Part shown: piece by piece, positions 48,737-59,289 of the stretch | Position numbering within the stretch: the first letter of the stretch is position 1 | Layout: the number at the start of each line of letters is the position of its first letter | From: Rhynchosporium graminicola | Lineage: Eukaryota; Ascomycota; Leotiomycetes; Helotiales; Ploettnerulaceae | Direction of reading: 5' to 3' | NCBI GenBank assembly: GCA_900074885.1 | Contig: FJUW01000029.1 | Coordinates: 186,001-250,000, forward strand | DNA: 64,000 bases | Notes under the pieces: generated by a model | Told to the model about the DNA's origin: nothing | Seen by the model: only the letters and a program-made list of their open reading frames with translations | Databases searched by the model: none | Translations under genes and position numbers: made by a program

Positions 48737-50221
48737 ATATCGGAAGCTGAGTGACCGATTTCTTGATCTACCGATGGCAATGAGGGGAGCATGCAGATCG
48801 GAGTGGCTCTGTTGAGATTTGACACGATCAGGACTCGAATAAGCACGCTAGATCCCGAAGAAAGTAGTGGGACAATGAGGCTCAGTTTCGGAAAATGACT
48901 GGCCACAGGTTCAAATCTCCAAATCTCCGTTGAGTGCAAGTAATTCTGATGATAAACATTGTGTGTTTACTACGTTCCGTGGACTGCCCTTGCACATTGT
49001 TAGCACGTGGTACTGGGGATTTTGTGATCTTCTACTCATGTAAGTGCGGGTTTAAAATTGGGCTCAGTTACTTGTGGCGAGTTCCTTCTGTTTCTGAATA
49101 TACTGGTAGAGATTGTGTCGCCTGAGGACTGAGTACTAAGAGTCTCGCATGAAGATCCAGTTGATTTGCAGCAAAATGAAAAGGCAACATGGAAACCCCG
49201 CAAGTCCTCTTAGTAGTGCCTTCAAATAATCTTGCGACGTTAAAAGGCTTTATTGGTTAGAATCATGAGAGGCTTTTGTTGCTATGCTTCGAGTAAAGGC
49301 ATGTCAGAATTATGTAGATATAATTGAAGATACAGGTATTGACAAATTGCGAGGACGGCTCTTCTTCATCAGATATAGAGTAACCTGGATGGCAATGAAA
49401 ATCTCGAAAGGGGTGGATTTGACGACATTCAATGTATACTCGATTGGTCTGCAGACCTAGTCTTTGAAGTCAACAATAGCTCCATTCGTCCACTTCAGAT
49501 ATCCAACGACCACCAACAGCCATTCTTCTCTTTCGACTTCAAAGACCGATATCGCTCACTCCCAAATTTCTTTCATCATTCTGCGATGGTGAGTCAATAT
49601 TCGCAGCCTTTCCTCAATTTTGTAGAGGTTGTACAAAGCTTCATTACCATCTCACATCACTATCGCAGGTTTCCATAAGTGTAGGGCAGATTCGAAAGGT
49701 TTCCTTCGATAACAGAAGCAACAGAAGCGTTGGTGTACGATTTCGGATACCCAGGTATTTTATCTTCTTTGTTTGTTTCATATTTCAGTCGGATATAGGG
49801 CATCCGATTCCAAATTACACGTTTACATCTACCATGTCCTAATTCTTTGAAATGTGTTATGTATTTTAGCATCTGCTGCGAACATCAAGATTAGAGAGAA
49901 TGATGTCTTCACTTGCGGAAAATTCTTTGTTTCTGAATATGCCTCCCGTAAATTGATAAAATATCGTTTCATGTTGCCTCAAGATAGATCGTCTAGGGTC
50001 ATCAACAGGAAGATCCGTACGCTGCTTGGGCACCTTGTTCAACACATGAAATTGCTAGCTAGCGTTTGATCTGGAAGGAGACTATGATATGAGGGAGAAT
50101 TTTACAAAATTTGTAAAGCAACGTGTCCCTATATTGTTTGTTCTACGGAATGTTATCCTATATTCCCAGTTTTAGTTCTGTCCGCTAGCCCACCATTTTC
50201 CCCTGGATAGTGGTCCGACTT
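48737..50221. other. intergenic stretch with an orphan open frame
   Basis: No complete gene is seen. From about 49,377 to 49,679 the plus strand holds roughly 100 codons without a stop and without an early ATG, reading GFDDIQCILDWSADLVFEV and PFFSFDFKDRYRSLPNFFHH. It looks like an exon or a remnant, but I do not recognise it and could not link it to neighbours. Confidence 0.4.
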
Positions 50222-51454
50222 TCAGACAAAGGGATCCAAAAACCCTACATTCCAAACCTTTGCCTTTGGTTTTTCAATTTGCAATGGCTTCAGTTCTCTC
50301 GTTTGGTCGAATTCAAGGATTCCACGCCTCAGATACACAGCTGCAGTTCCAGGCTCGCAATCCCTGTCCGCATTCTTCGGATCATCATAGAGATCAGCCA
50401 GAGCCGACTCAATGGCACCCTTTGGGCCGTGACAGAATTTGAGCATCGTCGTGTTTGCCAAAAGGTCATCTATCCACATTTTCGCCTCTTTCGCCTTCGT
50501 TGCATCCTCGCCCTGGGCACTGGAACCATCAAGTTTCGTGCAAAGCTTCTCAAACTGCACCTGTCCGCTAAAAGCTGTCGTAGTCTGGTACCGCCACATC
50601 TCATCCAAGCCTTTCAAAAGAAACATCTTGTTCTCGAAATATTCGCGGCCGTTCCACCCGTCGTCCACGTCAACCAGATCGCGTAAGCGCTCAAAGCAAA
50701 GCACATGCGCACCATAGTCCATGATACCCCTTTGACTGACCTTGATCTCTGGCGCATTCATCTCTTCCGTCGGAGTACCGTATATAGGAACGTGCTTTAG
50801 TAGTGCATGCTCACTGAACCCAGTGCATTCCGTCGCATCGCCCCATACCGCCAGGTACGTTTTGTGCCAGCGCTCGGCAAGCTCATTGTTGGCCCTTGCC
50901 ATAAAGAACGCATTGATGACAACCTCTTCATCTGGCCGACACGTGAACGTTAGTGCCGCGAACTCGAACTTGTTTGTTGGATCACAAAGAACGTTCCACA
51001 TCGAATTCAACTCCCGGATTAATATAATGCCTACATCGAGCCAAATGCCGCCATAGAGTTGGAGAAGAGGCAGGCGTACGAGATCTGCGCTATGCGTTGC
51101 AACGTAGGGACCGGCCATTTTGCCCGATTTGAAGGCAGGAGGGAAGAAGTCGATGGGAACAAAGTTGAGGAGGTTATTGGGTGAACCTGGTACATTGTCT
51201 AGTACGCGGATTGTCCAGCTAGGACCTTGCAGGCGGCACCAGGAGATGACATTTCGCTTGGTCCACGGGGGCATGGACTCGAAGCCTGTATGCCAATACG
51301 CCCATATGTTCTTCTCACTATCTGTTGTCGGGATGTGAGAGGTAAGCGAGTCTAGGATTTCGGAATCGCTGCGCGCGTCTGGTTCAGAGGACCTCGGGAC
51401 ACAACCATCTGGCGGGGGAAAGTCCACATTTCCAGGATTTACGACATAAGTCAT
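50222..51454 (-). CDS. capsular polysaccharide synthesis-type glycosyltransferase
   Basis: A single exon from ATG 51,454 (MTYVVNPGNVDFPPPDG) encodes 410 residues; the frame stays open upstream but only with a TTG codon. The N-terminal block KNIWAYWHTGFESMPPW begins the nucleotide-sugar domain, followed by VISWCRLQGPSWTIRVLD. The core is ATHSADLVRLPLLQLYGGIW with LDVG next, corresponding to the SDxxRxxLLxxYGGxWxD signature of the GT32-related Caps_synth family. The aspartate in that block is the expected metal or nucleotide-sugar ligand; the second aspartate of a strict DxD is absent, as is common in this branch. No signal peptide or membrane helix is evident. It may glycosylate a small molecule, a glycan or a lipid. 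It lies 2.1 kb from the DMATS gene, so a role in that pathway is possible but unproven. Confidence 0.85.
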   Translation of the reverse strand: MTYVVNPGNVDFPPPDGCVPRSSEPDARSDSEILDSLTSHIPTTDSEKNIWAYWHTGFESMPPWTKRNVISWCRLQGPSWTIRVLDNVPGSPNNLLNFVPIDFFPPAFKSGKMAGPYVATHSADLVRLPLLQLYGGIWLDVGIILIRELNSMWNVLCDPTNKFEFAALTFTCRPDEEVVINAFFMARANNELAERWHKTYLAVWGDATECTGFSEHALLKHVPIYGTPTEEMNAPEIKVSQRGIMDYGAHVLCFERLRDLVDVDDGWNGREYFENKMFLLKGLDEMWRYQTTTAFSGQVQFEKLCTKLDGSSAQGEDATKAKEAKMWIDDLLANTTMLKFCHGPKGAIESALADLYDDPKNADRDCEPGTAAVYLRRGILEFDQTRELKPLQIEKPKAKVWNVGFLDPFV

Positions 51455-51597
51455 CGTGAAATCTTCTAGGTGATGATTTTGTTTGAGATGAAACAAGCAA
51501 AGTTGGTCAGAGAATTGTGCCAAGTGTGTTGAGAAAATTAGAACGTGAGAATAAGGGTGCCGTAGTATTCTGAAATCATCAGTAAATGCGGCATTGT

Positions 51598-51605
51598 CTT
51601 ATATA
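51598..51605 (-). promoter_or_regulatory. possible TATA box of the glycosyltransferase gene
   Basis: TATATAAG on the minus strand lies about 145 bp upstream of the ATG at 51,454. Position and sequence are reasonable for a fungal TATA element. There is no transcript evidence. Confidence 0.3.
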
Positions 51606-53530
51606 TTCCAAATCCTGGTTGTTCTACGCTTAGTGCACACGACCCGGCAAACAAAATAGCTAGATAGTAAGAACTAAAGGCTACAATTGATCGACACAAA
51701 TCAAGTAAACTTATGATTATGTGTTTTGCTGATAGAAAGAATCTACAGCTATGTAAAAATCAAGAATTATCTATAAAAAATGAAATCATATTTGCCTGTG
51801 GGAACCTCGATTGCCAAGATGCAGAAGTACTTCCGTACCCGACCTTAATGGTCTGCGCGTACAACTCATTATTTATTTACGACTGATTATTTTTACTTGC
51901 TAATACCCCCCCTAGTATGAATAGCATTTGCTGGTCCGAACCTTGAATTCTTTCCACAAGTAGTATAAGGCCGTACTAGAGTTAGTATACTAGCAAGAAT
52001 TCAATATGTTATAGAGTTCGAGAAAGGTTTGGAAGATTCTCGAGTGTATAAATAAGGTTTTCGGGACTCGAAGGACGAGATTTAGGATTTAAATTCCCTT
52101 GATTATTACCCATATGCATGCATAGGACTTTTAGATCAGGGGAGTAATATCAATAACTCGGCTTCCGGCTTCCTTTTTGCGATGTTTACAAGTGAATGTG
52201 CAGAGAACAGGCAATAGCGCCGAGGAGTGTGTCTCTTGTTGGAAACCTTATAAGCGATGGCATGAGCCAGTAGGTAGCATATCTGTACGTCGAATAATTG
52301 GAACATCGTTAAACCTGCGGAGAAATTACACATTTATCGGAGTATGTGGTAACATTCCCATCGGAGAGAATAAAAATATAAACTTCGTACAGGGGAGAAA
52401 GATCATAGGTTGTTCTCCAGTGCCCGATGACCCGAAGTTTACTGATTAAATATAGAAATGACAAGACTAGATCCCTTGATTTTTTTATTCCCTTTGTTAC
52501 GCGGTAGGTATAAATATAGGTTTCTCAGTTTTAACGCTAGTAGGGGTGCTGATCTAGCTATTACTTCTATCGCCAGCTTTTAACTAAAAAAGGTTGTGAT
52601 TAAGGTAGCCTTCCCTTGTTATTTTCCCTTTATACGTCGAGTGACTGACGTCAGCTTGAGCATCTTATTTAATTGAATATGTTTAAACTAACCACTACTT
52701 CGGGGAACAGGGTATCGAACCTTCATAGCGAAGAAACTGCAGTTAGTCCACTTAGTTTCTTGATCTCTAATTTTTTATACTTGAGTATGCCGTGCTCAAG
52801 CTTTGGCACTAAACGCGGCCTCGACCGTTCGGCTTGTTGATCTTAACAAACCCTGGCCCACCCTCAACCTTCTTTACTTGACAAGCACAGTTCCGGGTGC
52901 ATCCCCCGCCGAAAGGTTCGTGTGGCTACCTAGGTACTCGAAGTAAGTTTGGAGTATATCCTTGTACCTTATCCGTAGTAAAGACGCAACTCTACTCCGA
53001 CTCCACTGAGAAGTCAAACATGCGAGCCCCTGCTGGCATACCTGTAGTCGTTCAAACATCCATCCAAAAAGGGTAGGTATACTTCAGCACACCTAATACC
53101 CTCAACTCCATGTATAGAGTCTTTCTTGGGAATACATGCGTGATATGACATACTTCTTACTAAGGATAAATATCCAGTGATTATTAGTTAGTGCTCTAAG
53201 ACCAGATCATTACTAATTATAGACGTGAACGACTAAATCAGATCAAGAAATGAATCTTTAAGGTTTACTCGGTGGTATTGAAGAAACCGGATCGAGTTCT
53301 GCCATCTTCTTTTCGGCGATATCTAATCACGACCGGGACGTCGTGCTTCTAACATTTTTCCAGTATTCCTAGAAGCCCCAAATTCTTCTCTGATGTTCGA
53401 AAGCACTTCGCACATTCCAGACTTTTTCTCCGATTTCTTAAGATCAACTCCATCACCTCTCATTGACTCTGTTTTAACAACCCTGACATAACAGCACACT
53501 CGATTTCTTGATCATCTACCACGCCTAACA
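51606..53530. other. gene-less AT-rich spacer
   Basis: AT-rich sequence without supported genes between the divergent glycosyltransferase (-) and DMATS (+) genes. It contains the first copy of a dispersed repeat (51,905-52,125). The last 130 bases before 53,531 are pyrimidine-rich, a common feature of fungal promoters. Confidence 0.5.
51905..52125 (+). repeat. dispersed repeat, copy A
   Basis: This stretch matches 58,922-59,140 in the same orientation. Shared words include CCCCCC followed by CTAGT, AAGTAGT, ATAGAGTTC, GATTCTCGAGT, and CCCTTGATTAT, in the same order and spacing. I estimate about two thirds identity by eye. It is probably an old transposon relic; no coding capacity remains. 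Confidence 0.6.
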
Positions 53531-54802
53531 ATGTCTGTAACAGAGATTTCTCTAAGCTCCGACGCAATCTTCTGGTCCAAGATATGCATACCTGCAATTT
53601 CAGGGCTTATGGACTACGCAGGCACTTATACACCTGCCGAGAAGGACAATAACCTCAAATTTCTCGCCCAATTCGTCGCTCCTTCGCTCGGCCCCCAACC
53701 ATCGAGCCAAATTACCTCAGATGCATCGCCTCTGGATGTCGCCTCGCCAGTCGAAGCAAGCATCAACTTTTCTGCAAATAGCAAGCCCATAGTACGCTTC
53801 CAATTCGAACCTTTAAATGTCACGGTCGGAGGACGTACAGATGAAGACCCTTTCGGCCAGGCAAGAGTGCGCGAGTTACTTTTTGAAATGGGAAAACAAG
53901 CCGTTGAAGGGGACCTTAAATGGGTCAAACAGTTCACAGAAGCTTTTTTTCCGCTGGGTCCAGCAGAGATTGCTAGTGTCAAGGCCAAGGAGCATGATTT
54001 GCCATTTCCTCTCGACCACGCCCTAGCGTTCAACCTTGCTTTCGATCTAGATGGCGACCGTAAGAGAATGAAGGCCTACTTTCTCCCGATGGCTAAGAGT
54101 CTTGCAACTGGTAAAAGTGGCGAGTTAATTACATGGGAGACAATTCGGGGTCTCGATCCCTATGGTATTGACTTGTCGCCCACTGTCAACATACTGGACG
54201 ACTATTTCAAGAGATGTCCAGATACCATGACGATTGATATGATTGGTATCGACTGTGTGGAACCATCCAAGGCACGTATCAAGGTGTACGCTCATCTGCA
54301 GACGATGAATAGCTGGAACACGATACACCACGTCTGCACATTGGGTGGTCAGGCACAAAACGAATCTCGACTTCAAGGGTTGAAGATTCTCCGCTCAATC
54401 TACCATCTGCTTTTTGATGAGCAAGGGCTACAAGACGACGATAACTTCAATTACCCGATGCGGCTTTCCAGCTCCTTATTTGGCAGCATCATGTTCAGCT
54501 TCGAGATAGTCACTGGCTCTCGATTTCCAGAAATCAAGACTTACGTGCCTCTGTGGCAATATGGAACTAGCGACGGTCAGATTGCTCGGAGTCTCTCGGC
54601 TGTGTTCAGGAAGCTTGGCTGGAATACTGCGGCGGATAATTACCTGGCGAAGTTGAAAGCGTGCTTTCCGGGTGCCGACTTGGAAGGACCCTCTTCTTTG
54701 CATAGTAACCTGTCCTTCGCGTACTCGCAGAAGACGGGGGTCTATATGACCGTATACTATGCGGTTAACGGCAAGTCGGTGTGCGCGTCAAAACAAGGTT
54801 GA
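53531..54802 (+). CDS. DMATS-type aromatic prenyltransferase
   Basis: An intronless 423-residue frame of the tryptophan dimethylallyltransferase (ABBA-fold) family, whose members are usually 400-470 residues. Recognisable parts are the N-terminal FWSKICIPAISGLMDYAGTY, IVRFQFEPLNVT, LAFDLDGDRKRMKAYFLPMAK, TIDMIGIDCVEPSKARIKVY and the C-terminal KTYVPLWQYGTSDGQIARSL. Basic residues that hold the diphosphate of DMAPP would be the R in VRFQFEP, the K in KAYFLP and the RIKVY block, by family analogy. The predicted reaction is metal-independent transfer of a dimethylallyl (or longer) group to an indole, tyrosine-type or other aromatic acceptor in the cytosol. It converges with P450 A, 660 bp downstream. 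The acceptor and regiochemistry cannot be read from the sequence. Confidence 0.93.
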   Translation: MSVTEISLSSDAIFWSKICIPAISGLMDYAGTYTPAEKDNNLKFLAQFVAPSLGPQPSSQITSDASPLDVASPVEASINFSANSKPIVRFQFEPLNVTVGGRTDEDPFGQARVRELLFEMGKQAVEGDLKWVKQFTEAFFPLGPAEIASVKAKEHDLPFPLDHALAFNLAFDLDGDRKRMKAYFLPMAKSLATGKSGELITWETIRGLDPYGIDLSPTVNILDDYFKRCPDTMTIDMIGIDCVEPSKARIKVYAHLQTMNSWNTIHHVCTLGGQAQNESRLQGLKILRSIYHLLFDEQGLQDDDNFNYPMRLSSSLFGSIMFSFEIVTGSRFPEIKTYVPLWQYGTSDGQIARSLSAVFRKLGWNTAADNYLAKLKACFPGADLEGPSSLHSNLSFAYSQKTGVYMTVYYAVNGKSVCASKQG

Positions 54803-55459
54803 TATGTTAAAACGTGATCAAGTCACGTGAAGTCTGAATGCTAGAAGCATTGATTTGTAAAGACATAGAGAGTTCTAGAAACTCTTCCTTATGTATACGA
54901 ATAAGCTTTCTAGCTGGATACGAATAAGGCATTCAAAATACTGGAAATTCTACAAGACTTTTTCCCCAAAGCATACGTCGATACTCCAGTATATGGCTTG
55001 TGAAATAGGCGCTCCGAACCGAGTATACGTGCCTTCGACGGTTCCCTTCGGTGGTGAAACGTATGGAATGAATCACTTACCAACCTTACGGAGTGTCCCC
55101 GATAGAGATGACTAATCCACTACATGTGACAGCCCTCATCAACGAGATTATAGGAGCGTGCTGATATCCACCTGTAAACATCATTGGTGTTGCATATTAT
55201 TACTACCTGTTGCACTTTGACCAGCGACACCACTCACACTGGGACTTTGGAATTCACCTCGAGTATGACAGCAAACCCCAAATCCATGACTCGTGGAAGC
55301 CTTGGGCACAATCACTTGACAAGTTTCTGATATCCGTGTCGTGGTATACTTATTCTAATTACATTGAGTACACCTGCACGAATCCCTTGTGGGTGAAAAT
55401 ACCTCAAACAAGTATAATTCAGTCATACATGCTTAGAAAGAGAAGCATCCCAATCCTCT
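54803..55459. other. convergent intergenic region
   Basis: 3' flanks of the convergent DMATS and P450 A genes. A short frame at about 54,990-55,115 (IGAPNRVYVPSTVPFGGETY) looks mildly coding but is unassigned. Confidence 0.4.
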
Positions 55460-57418
55460 CTACTTTCGAGCAAGTATTTTCAGTCGAATGGATGTAGGAT
55501 CTATCATTTTCAAAGTGAGCTCCGCCACACTGTTGTTGATGACAGCGACACATCGTTCTTGCGCCTCCTGCTCACTCTCTCCCCCTTCTCGCACAATCTC
55601 GATACTGTATCTACTTAATAAGAGGGAAATGACTGCGACGAACTCCACCTGCGAAAATTTCTTCCCGGGACAGACGCGTGCTCCCCCAGACCAAGGCAGG
55701 AACGTCTCTTCTGCCTCTGCCGGGAAGTAAAAAATATCCTCATTTACTCTACCATCCCCTTTCACAGTAGAGTCATTTTCACTGAGGCTCGTTGATTTAA
55801 ACCAACGATCCGGCTTCCATTCCAGGCTGTCTTCACCCCAATACTCAGGTAGCGTTTGCGAGGCAATTGCGTTCGGCATGACTAGCGTATTGGGCGGAAT
55901 TCTGCATATCCTCCCATCAATTTCCAGGTCCTGGCCATCAGGGCCAATAGCGGACTTCATAATAAATGGCGTGGGTCCATATAGACGAAGAATCTCAAAC
56001 TATGCGTGCAGTATCAGCGCAAATTATTCGGGACACTGAAAACATAACTTACCATGATTGCGAGACAACGTTTGAGCTTTGGCGATGTCTCCTTATACTC
56101 CATTTTGCCAACATCGATGTGAGGTTTGTATATGGCGTCAACTTCCTCGTGGACCCAACGCTGCCATTCTGGAAACGCAGCAAGCAGATGCACGGCATAT
56201 GCAAGCACACCTGCTGAAGTTTCGTGCCCTGCGATGTGGAAGAAGAAAAGATTCCCGTAGATTTCGTCCTCAGACAATCCTCCGCCACTGGAACCTATTG
56301 CATGCTTTTCGTGCTGAGCTTCGTTCGATTTCGACACCAAAACACTGAGAAAGGAGGCATCGGTACTTTCCCCACGAGCAATTTCCGCCTTTTTATTGCC
56401 AATCATTTCTTTCATTTGTTGGTCAAGGTTCACACGTGCAGTAACAAGCTGCTTCAAGTTTTGCGTGGGCATGAATGAGGCCGGGAGAGCGAAGAACCAA
56501 CGTGGAATGACAGTGAGCAATCGTACTTGAGACGCCAACAAAGAAATAGACTCTCCCGAAGACATTTCCACATCGACATCATTTCTACTCTTCTTTTGAC
56601 CCATGGCTTCAAGCTCATTCTCTTGCGAACCTCGGGAGTCCCGGGATTCGCCAAATGCGGCTAACACAAGGATATTTAGTGCAACTTCTGTCAAATCTTC
56701 TGTGGTATTCTTGGAGCCCGCTGCTCCATTCTCACTCCAGTAGGCCATCAACTGTTGTGTTTGGCGAATCGACTCATCCCAGACAAGCTTAAAACATCGC
56801 TCATTGAATGGAGAAGCCGTGATACGACGATGACGTTGCCAGTCTGGCCCCGATACCTGCGTGAACACAGAAGGTCAGAACGATGTGAATCAGGACTCAC
56901 GCGCGGCTTAACCAAATTGAGCGCCGAAAATCGGTACGTACTGTTGCAAGACTATTCCCATAAACCCTCGCGGCGTCTGAAGGCATTAGTTAGTTGACTG
57001 TATCGTCTTTTCAACAAGAAAGTCACTTACTCAAGATCTCTTCAGATTTTTCAAAGTCCCTTCTCCTTGCATAGATTTGCTTCTTGACGAGTGGATCCAC
57101 AGTATGTAGCTCGTTCTTACCCGGTGAGACAAACATGAAAGTCTTGCCAACTTGCTCGTGCAAGTGATACTTGTCTTCGAACCAGTAGTCAAGTGAACTG
57201 TATCTTGCAAAGTAGCCTAAGCCTAGAGGTAATAGTGCCAACAGAGGTGCAAGACTGTGCTGAGCGAGCATCCATGGTATGTTCATGCGCTGAACTGGGC
57301 TAATGATAATCGGAAGGCCGGTTTTTTTAGCGGCAGAGTAGTTCTTGGCAAAAGAACCAATGGAGCTGATGAAGACATAGGTGAAAAGGGCAATTGGTAT
57401 GTAAAAATACCACATCAT
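55460..57418 (-). CDS. cytochrome P450 monooxygenase A
   Basis: Exons 57418-57031, 56976-56942 (35 bp), 56856-56053 and 55999-55460 join in phase to 588 residues. The start at 57,418 gives the expected N-terminal membrane anchor (MWYFYIPIALFTYVFISSIG); the frame extends to an ATG at 57,613, which would add 65 unusual residues and make the protein too long. Features in order are NYSAAKKTGLPIIISP after the anchor, DWQRHRRITASPFNE (C-helix region), the I-helix AGHETS, FEILRLYGPTPF with the ExxR pair, EWKPDRW, and the heme loop LPWSGGARVCPGKKFSQVE with ligand Cys519. It is an ER-bound, CPR-dependent oxidase. Its position tail to tail with DMATS suggests oxidation of the prenylated product. The CYP family was not determined. 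Confidence 0.92.
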
Positions 57419-57866
57419 GAGGAATGTGATCGGAGCAAACGTCAACGTAAAGGAGTTTTCTTCTTGGGAGATAATGTCGATTGACTTGAAGTATGGATGA
57501 AGTAAAGGGTTCAATGATGCTTCACATGGAATAATCAGTCGGATACTGCGGGTGATGGAACGGCTTCTTAGGCTTGTGAATAGAATCATCGTACCGTTAC
57601 TGGACCTTGTCATACTACATTGCTCCTATTTGTGCAAAAGCTATTCTCCGTCTATCTTGGAATCAATTTCATTCTTGATTCTCGTTGCTGAGTAAAGCTA
57701 CCTGATTCAGGCATCCCAAAGGATTCGAAAGCACACTTCTATCAAGGGACACTGAAGGTACAGCGGGTAAGTATTATAATTACCATTTTGGGTAAAAATG
57801 CCTTTATTGTGTCGCTATCACAAGGATCCCTAGTAAGAACAATACATAATCGTTTGATGGGAACTA

Positions 57867-57889
57867 GTTCTAGTTAATTCAACTAGAAC
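57867..57889. repeat. short perfect inverted repeat
   Basis: GTTCTAGTT, a five-base loop (AATTC), then AACTAGAAC form a perfect 9-bp stem. It could be a palindromic binding site or simply part of repeat debris; it is about 450 bp upstream of the P450 A start. Confidence 0.4.
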
Positions 57890-58079
57890 CAATCTACGCA
57901 ATCGCAATAAGAAGGTGGCTAAATTGCTGCAAGTAGTACTTGAGTAGGCCAAACTCAATTTGTTCAAAGAAGTACTCTATTGAGTTAAGAGGCTTAGAAT
58001 CCTAGTCAATAAGGTACAATACTTAACCGCTGTAAATTTAGCACCGCACGATCCCTGGCTGAAGTCTAGGAGAGAAGAA

Positions 58080-58709
58080 TTCGATTAAATGTTTGAAATA
58101 CCTTAGGTTTGTCATGTTCGAAATCGCTCCCCACTTAGAGAGTTATCCCGGATACCGACATTTTGTCAAACTACGTTTTATAGTATGTAAATGTGCATAA
58201 TGAATCTCATCGGATTTTATGAATCTCTAATAATTCTTCAGTAGAGTCCAGGAATATGCTTAGATGAAATAAAGCTATTTAGATATCTGTGTTTTAAGAA
58301 GTAAAGTGATAAATAAGTTATATCAACTATATAGAAGCTTCCTAACGGATTGTACGTAAGAATACATAAGCTAGCTCTCCTGTATAGGTTCTAGAATTAT
58401 GATTTCACTCTCCCAGTAGAGCTCTCTTACCGTAATTTCTAAACTCTCACTATCCCTTATGCGCTCTAGTCTTCTTTCCGTCTCTTTTCTCTTGGCGTTA
58501 TTTTATTAGTAATACTAGAGGGACTCAGAAGAGAAAAAAGGGTTTCAGTAGTAGGAAAGTATAAAATTCGATGACATACACTGCACGATTACCCACTGAA
58601 AACCCCAGCTTTTACAGTAAAATAGCGTTCCGGAAGTGCTTTATTCAGTGGGGAGCAATGTCGAACATGACAAACCCTGTATACAAGGTATTTCAAACAT
58701 TTAATCGAA
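58080..58709. mobile_element. MITE-like element with long terminal inverted repeats
   Basis: The left arm (58,080-58,135) and the right arm (58,647-58,709, inverted) are almost identical over about 56-63 bp. Both begin TTCGATTAAATGTTTGAAAT and share GGTTTGTCATGTTCGA and GCTCCCCACT. They differ by a 7-base insertion (around GTATACA) in the right arm and a few substitutions. Weaker inverted similarity continues inward for some tens of bases. The 630-bp interior is AT-rich and non-coding. This is the structure of a non-autonomous DNA transposon. I cannot define a clear target-site duplication. Confidence 0.7.
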
Positions 58710-58921
58710 CAAATCCGGATGCACGAATCCACATCCCGAATTAAGGTTTAAAGTGCGAAAGCGAGCTCTGATCGTGTTATTAGCATTACTGTCTGTCAGG
58801 GAGGGAAGAAAATATCCTAGTCCTTGAGCAAACCAAGTTTTCTTGCTCAACGACAGCGTCATTCGTCGAACCTTAGTTTATTTGATGCTTGTGGCAGCTG
58901 TAATGTATACTTAAGTATCTA

Positions 58922-59140
58922 TCATGCCCCCCTCCCTAGTCTATTTACACTTCCGCACCATGTATTCTTCTTGTAAGTAGTCAAAAGCCCTACCAGACTT
59001 GACAAAACAGGTAGAGTTTGATATTGTATAGAGTTCAGGACGGATTTAGAGATTCTCGAGTCCATGAGCAAAGTTTTGAAGACTCAAATGACGGAGTTTA
59101 GAAGTTAAGCACCCTTGATTATACCTACATTTGTACCCAC
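58922..59140 (+). repeat. dispersed repeat, copy B
   Basis: Second copy of the repeat described at 51,905-52,125, in direct orientation. The conserved central words are TATAGAGTTC, GATTCTCGAGT and CCCTTGATTAT. It ends about 150 bp upstream of the methyltransferase start. Confidence 0.6.
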
Positions 59141-59170
59141 AAATGAAACCTAGACCGGCACGAGGTTTGG

Positions 59171-59177
59171 TATAAAA
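59171..59177 (+). promoter_or_regulatory. possible TATA box of the O-methyltransferase gene
   Basis: TATAAAA lies 113 bp upstream of the ATG at 59,290, just after repeat copy B. Sequence and distance suit a core promoter element, but there is no expression evidence. Confidence 0.35.
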
Positions 59178-59289
59178 TTCCTCATTTGCCCTCCATAGAG
59201 CATTGAATTGTAGCATCTTTATTGACCTGAGAGCGACTTCATTCTTTAACACATAGCTTTCACTTTTCATTCTCACAAAAGTCTTCACG

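Larger units (their letters stand above)
57419..59289. other. divergent intergenic region carrying repeats
   Basis: The 1.9-kb gap between the divergent P450 A and O-methyltransferase genes is AT-rich and has no coding frame. It holds a perfect 9-bp inverted repeat (57,867-57,889), a MITE-like element (58,080-58,709) and repeat copy B (58,922-59,140). It should contain both promoters. Confidence 0.55.

Noticed and set aside
52690..52790. tRNA-like B-box word (GGTTCGATACC) on the minus strand
   Set aside because: I could not fold a full cloverleaf with a proper acceptor stem and A box around it; a nearby AAGAAACT/AGTTTCTT hairpin explains part of the symmetry.
57759..58601. Possible outer terminal repeats (CAGCGGGTAA and inverted TTACCCACTG)
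   Set aside because: Only about ten bases match, and the interval overlaps the better-supported MITE-like element in an incompatible way.
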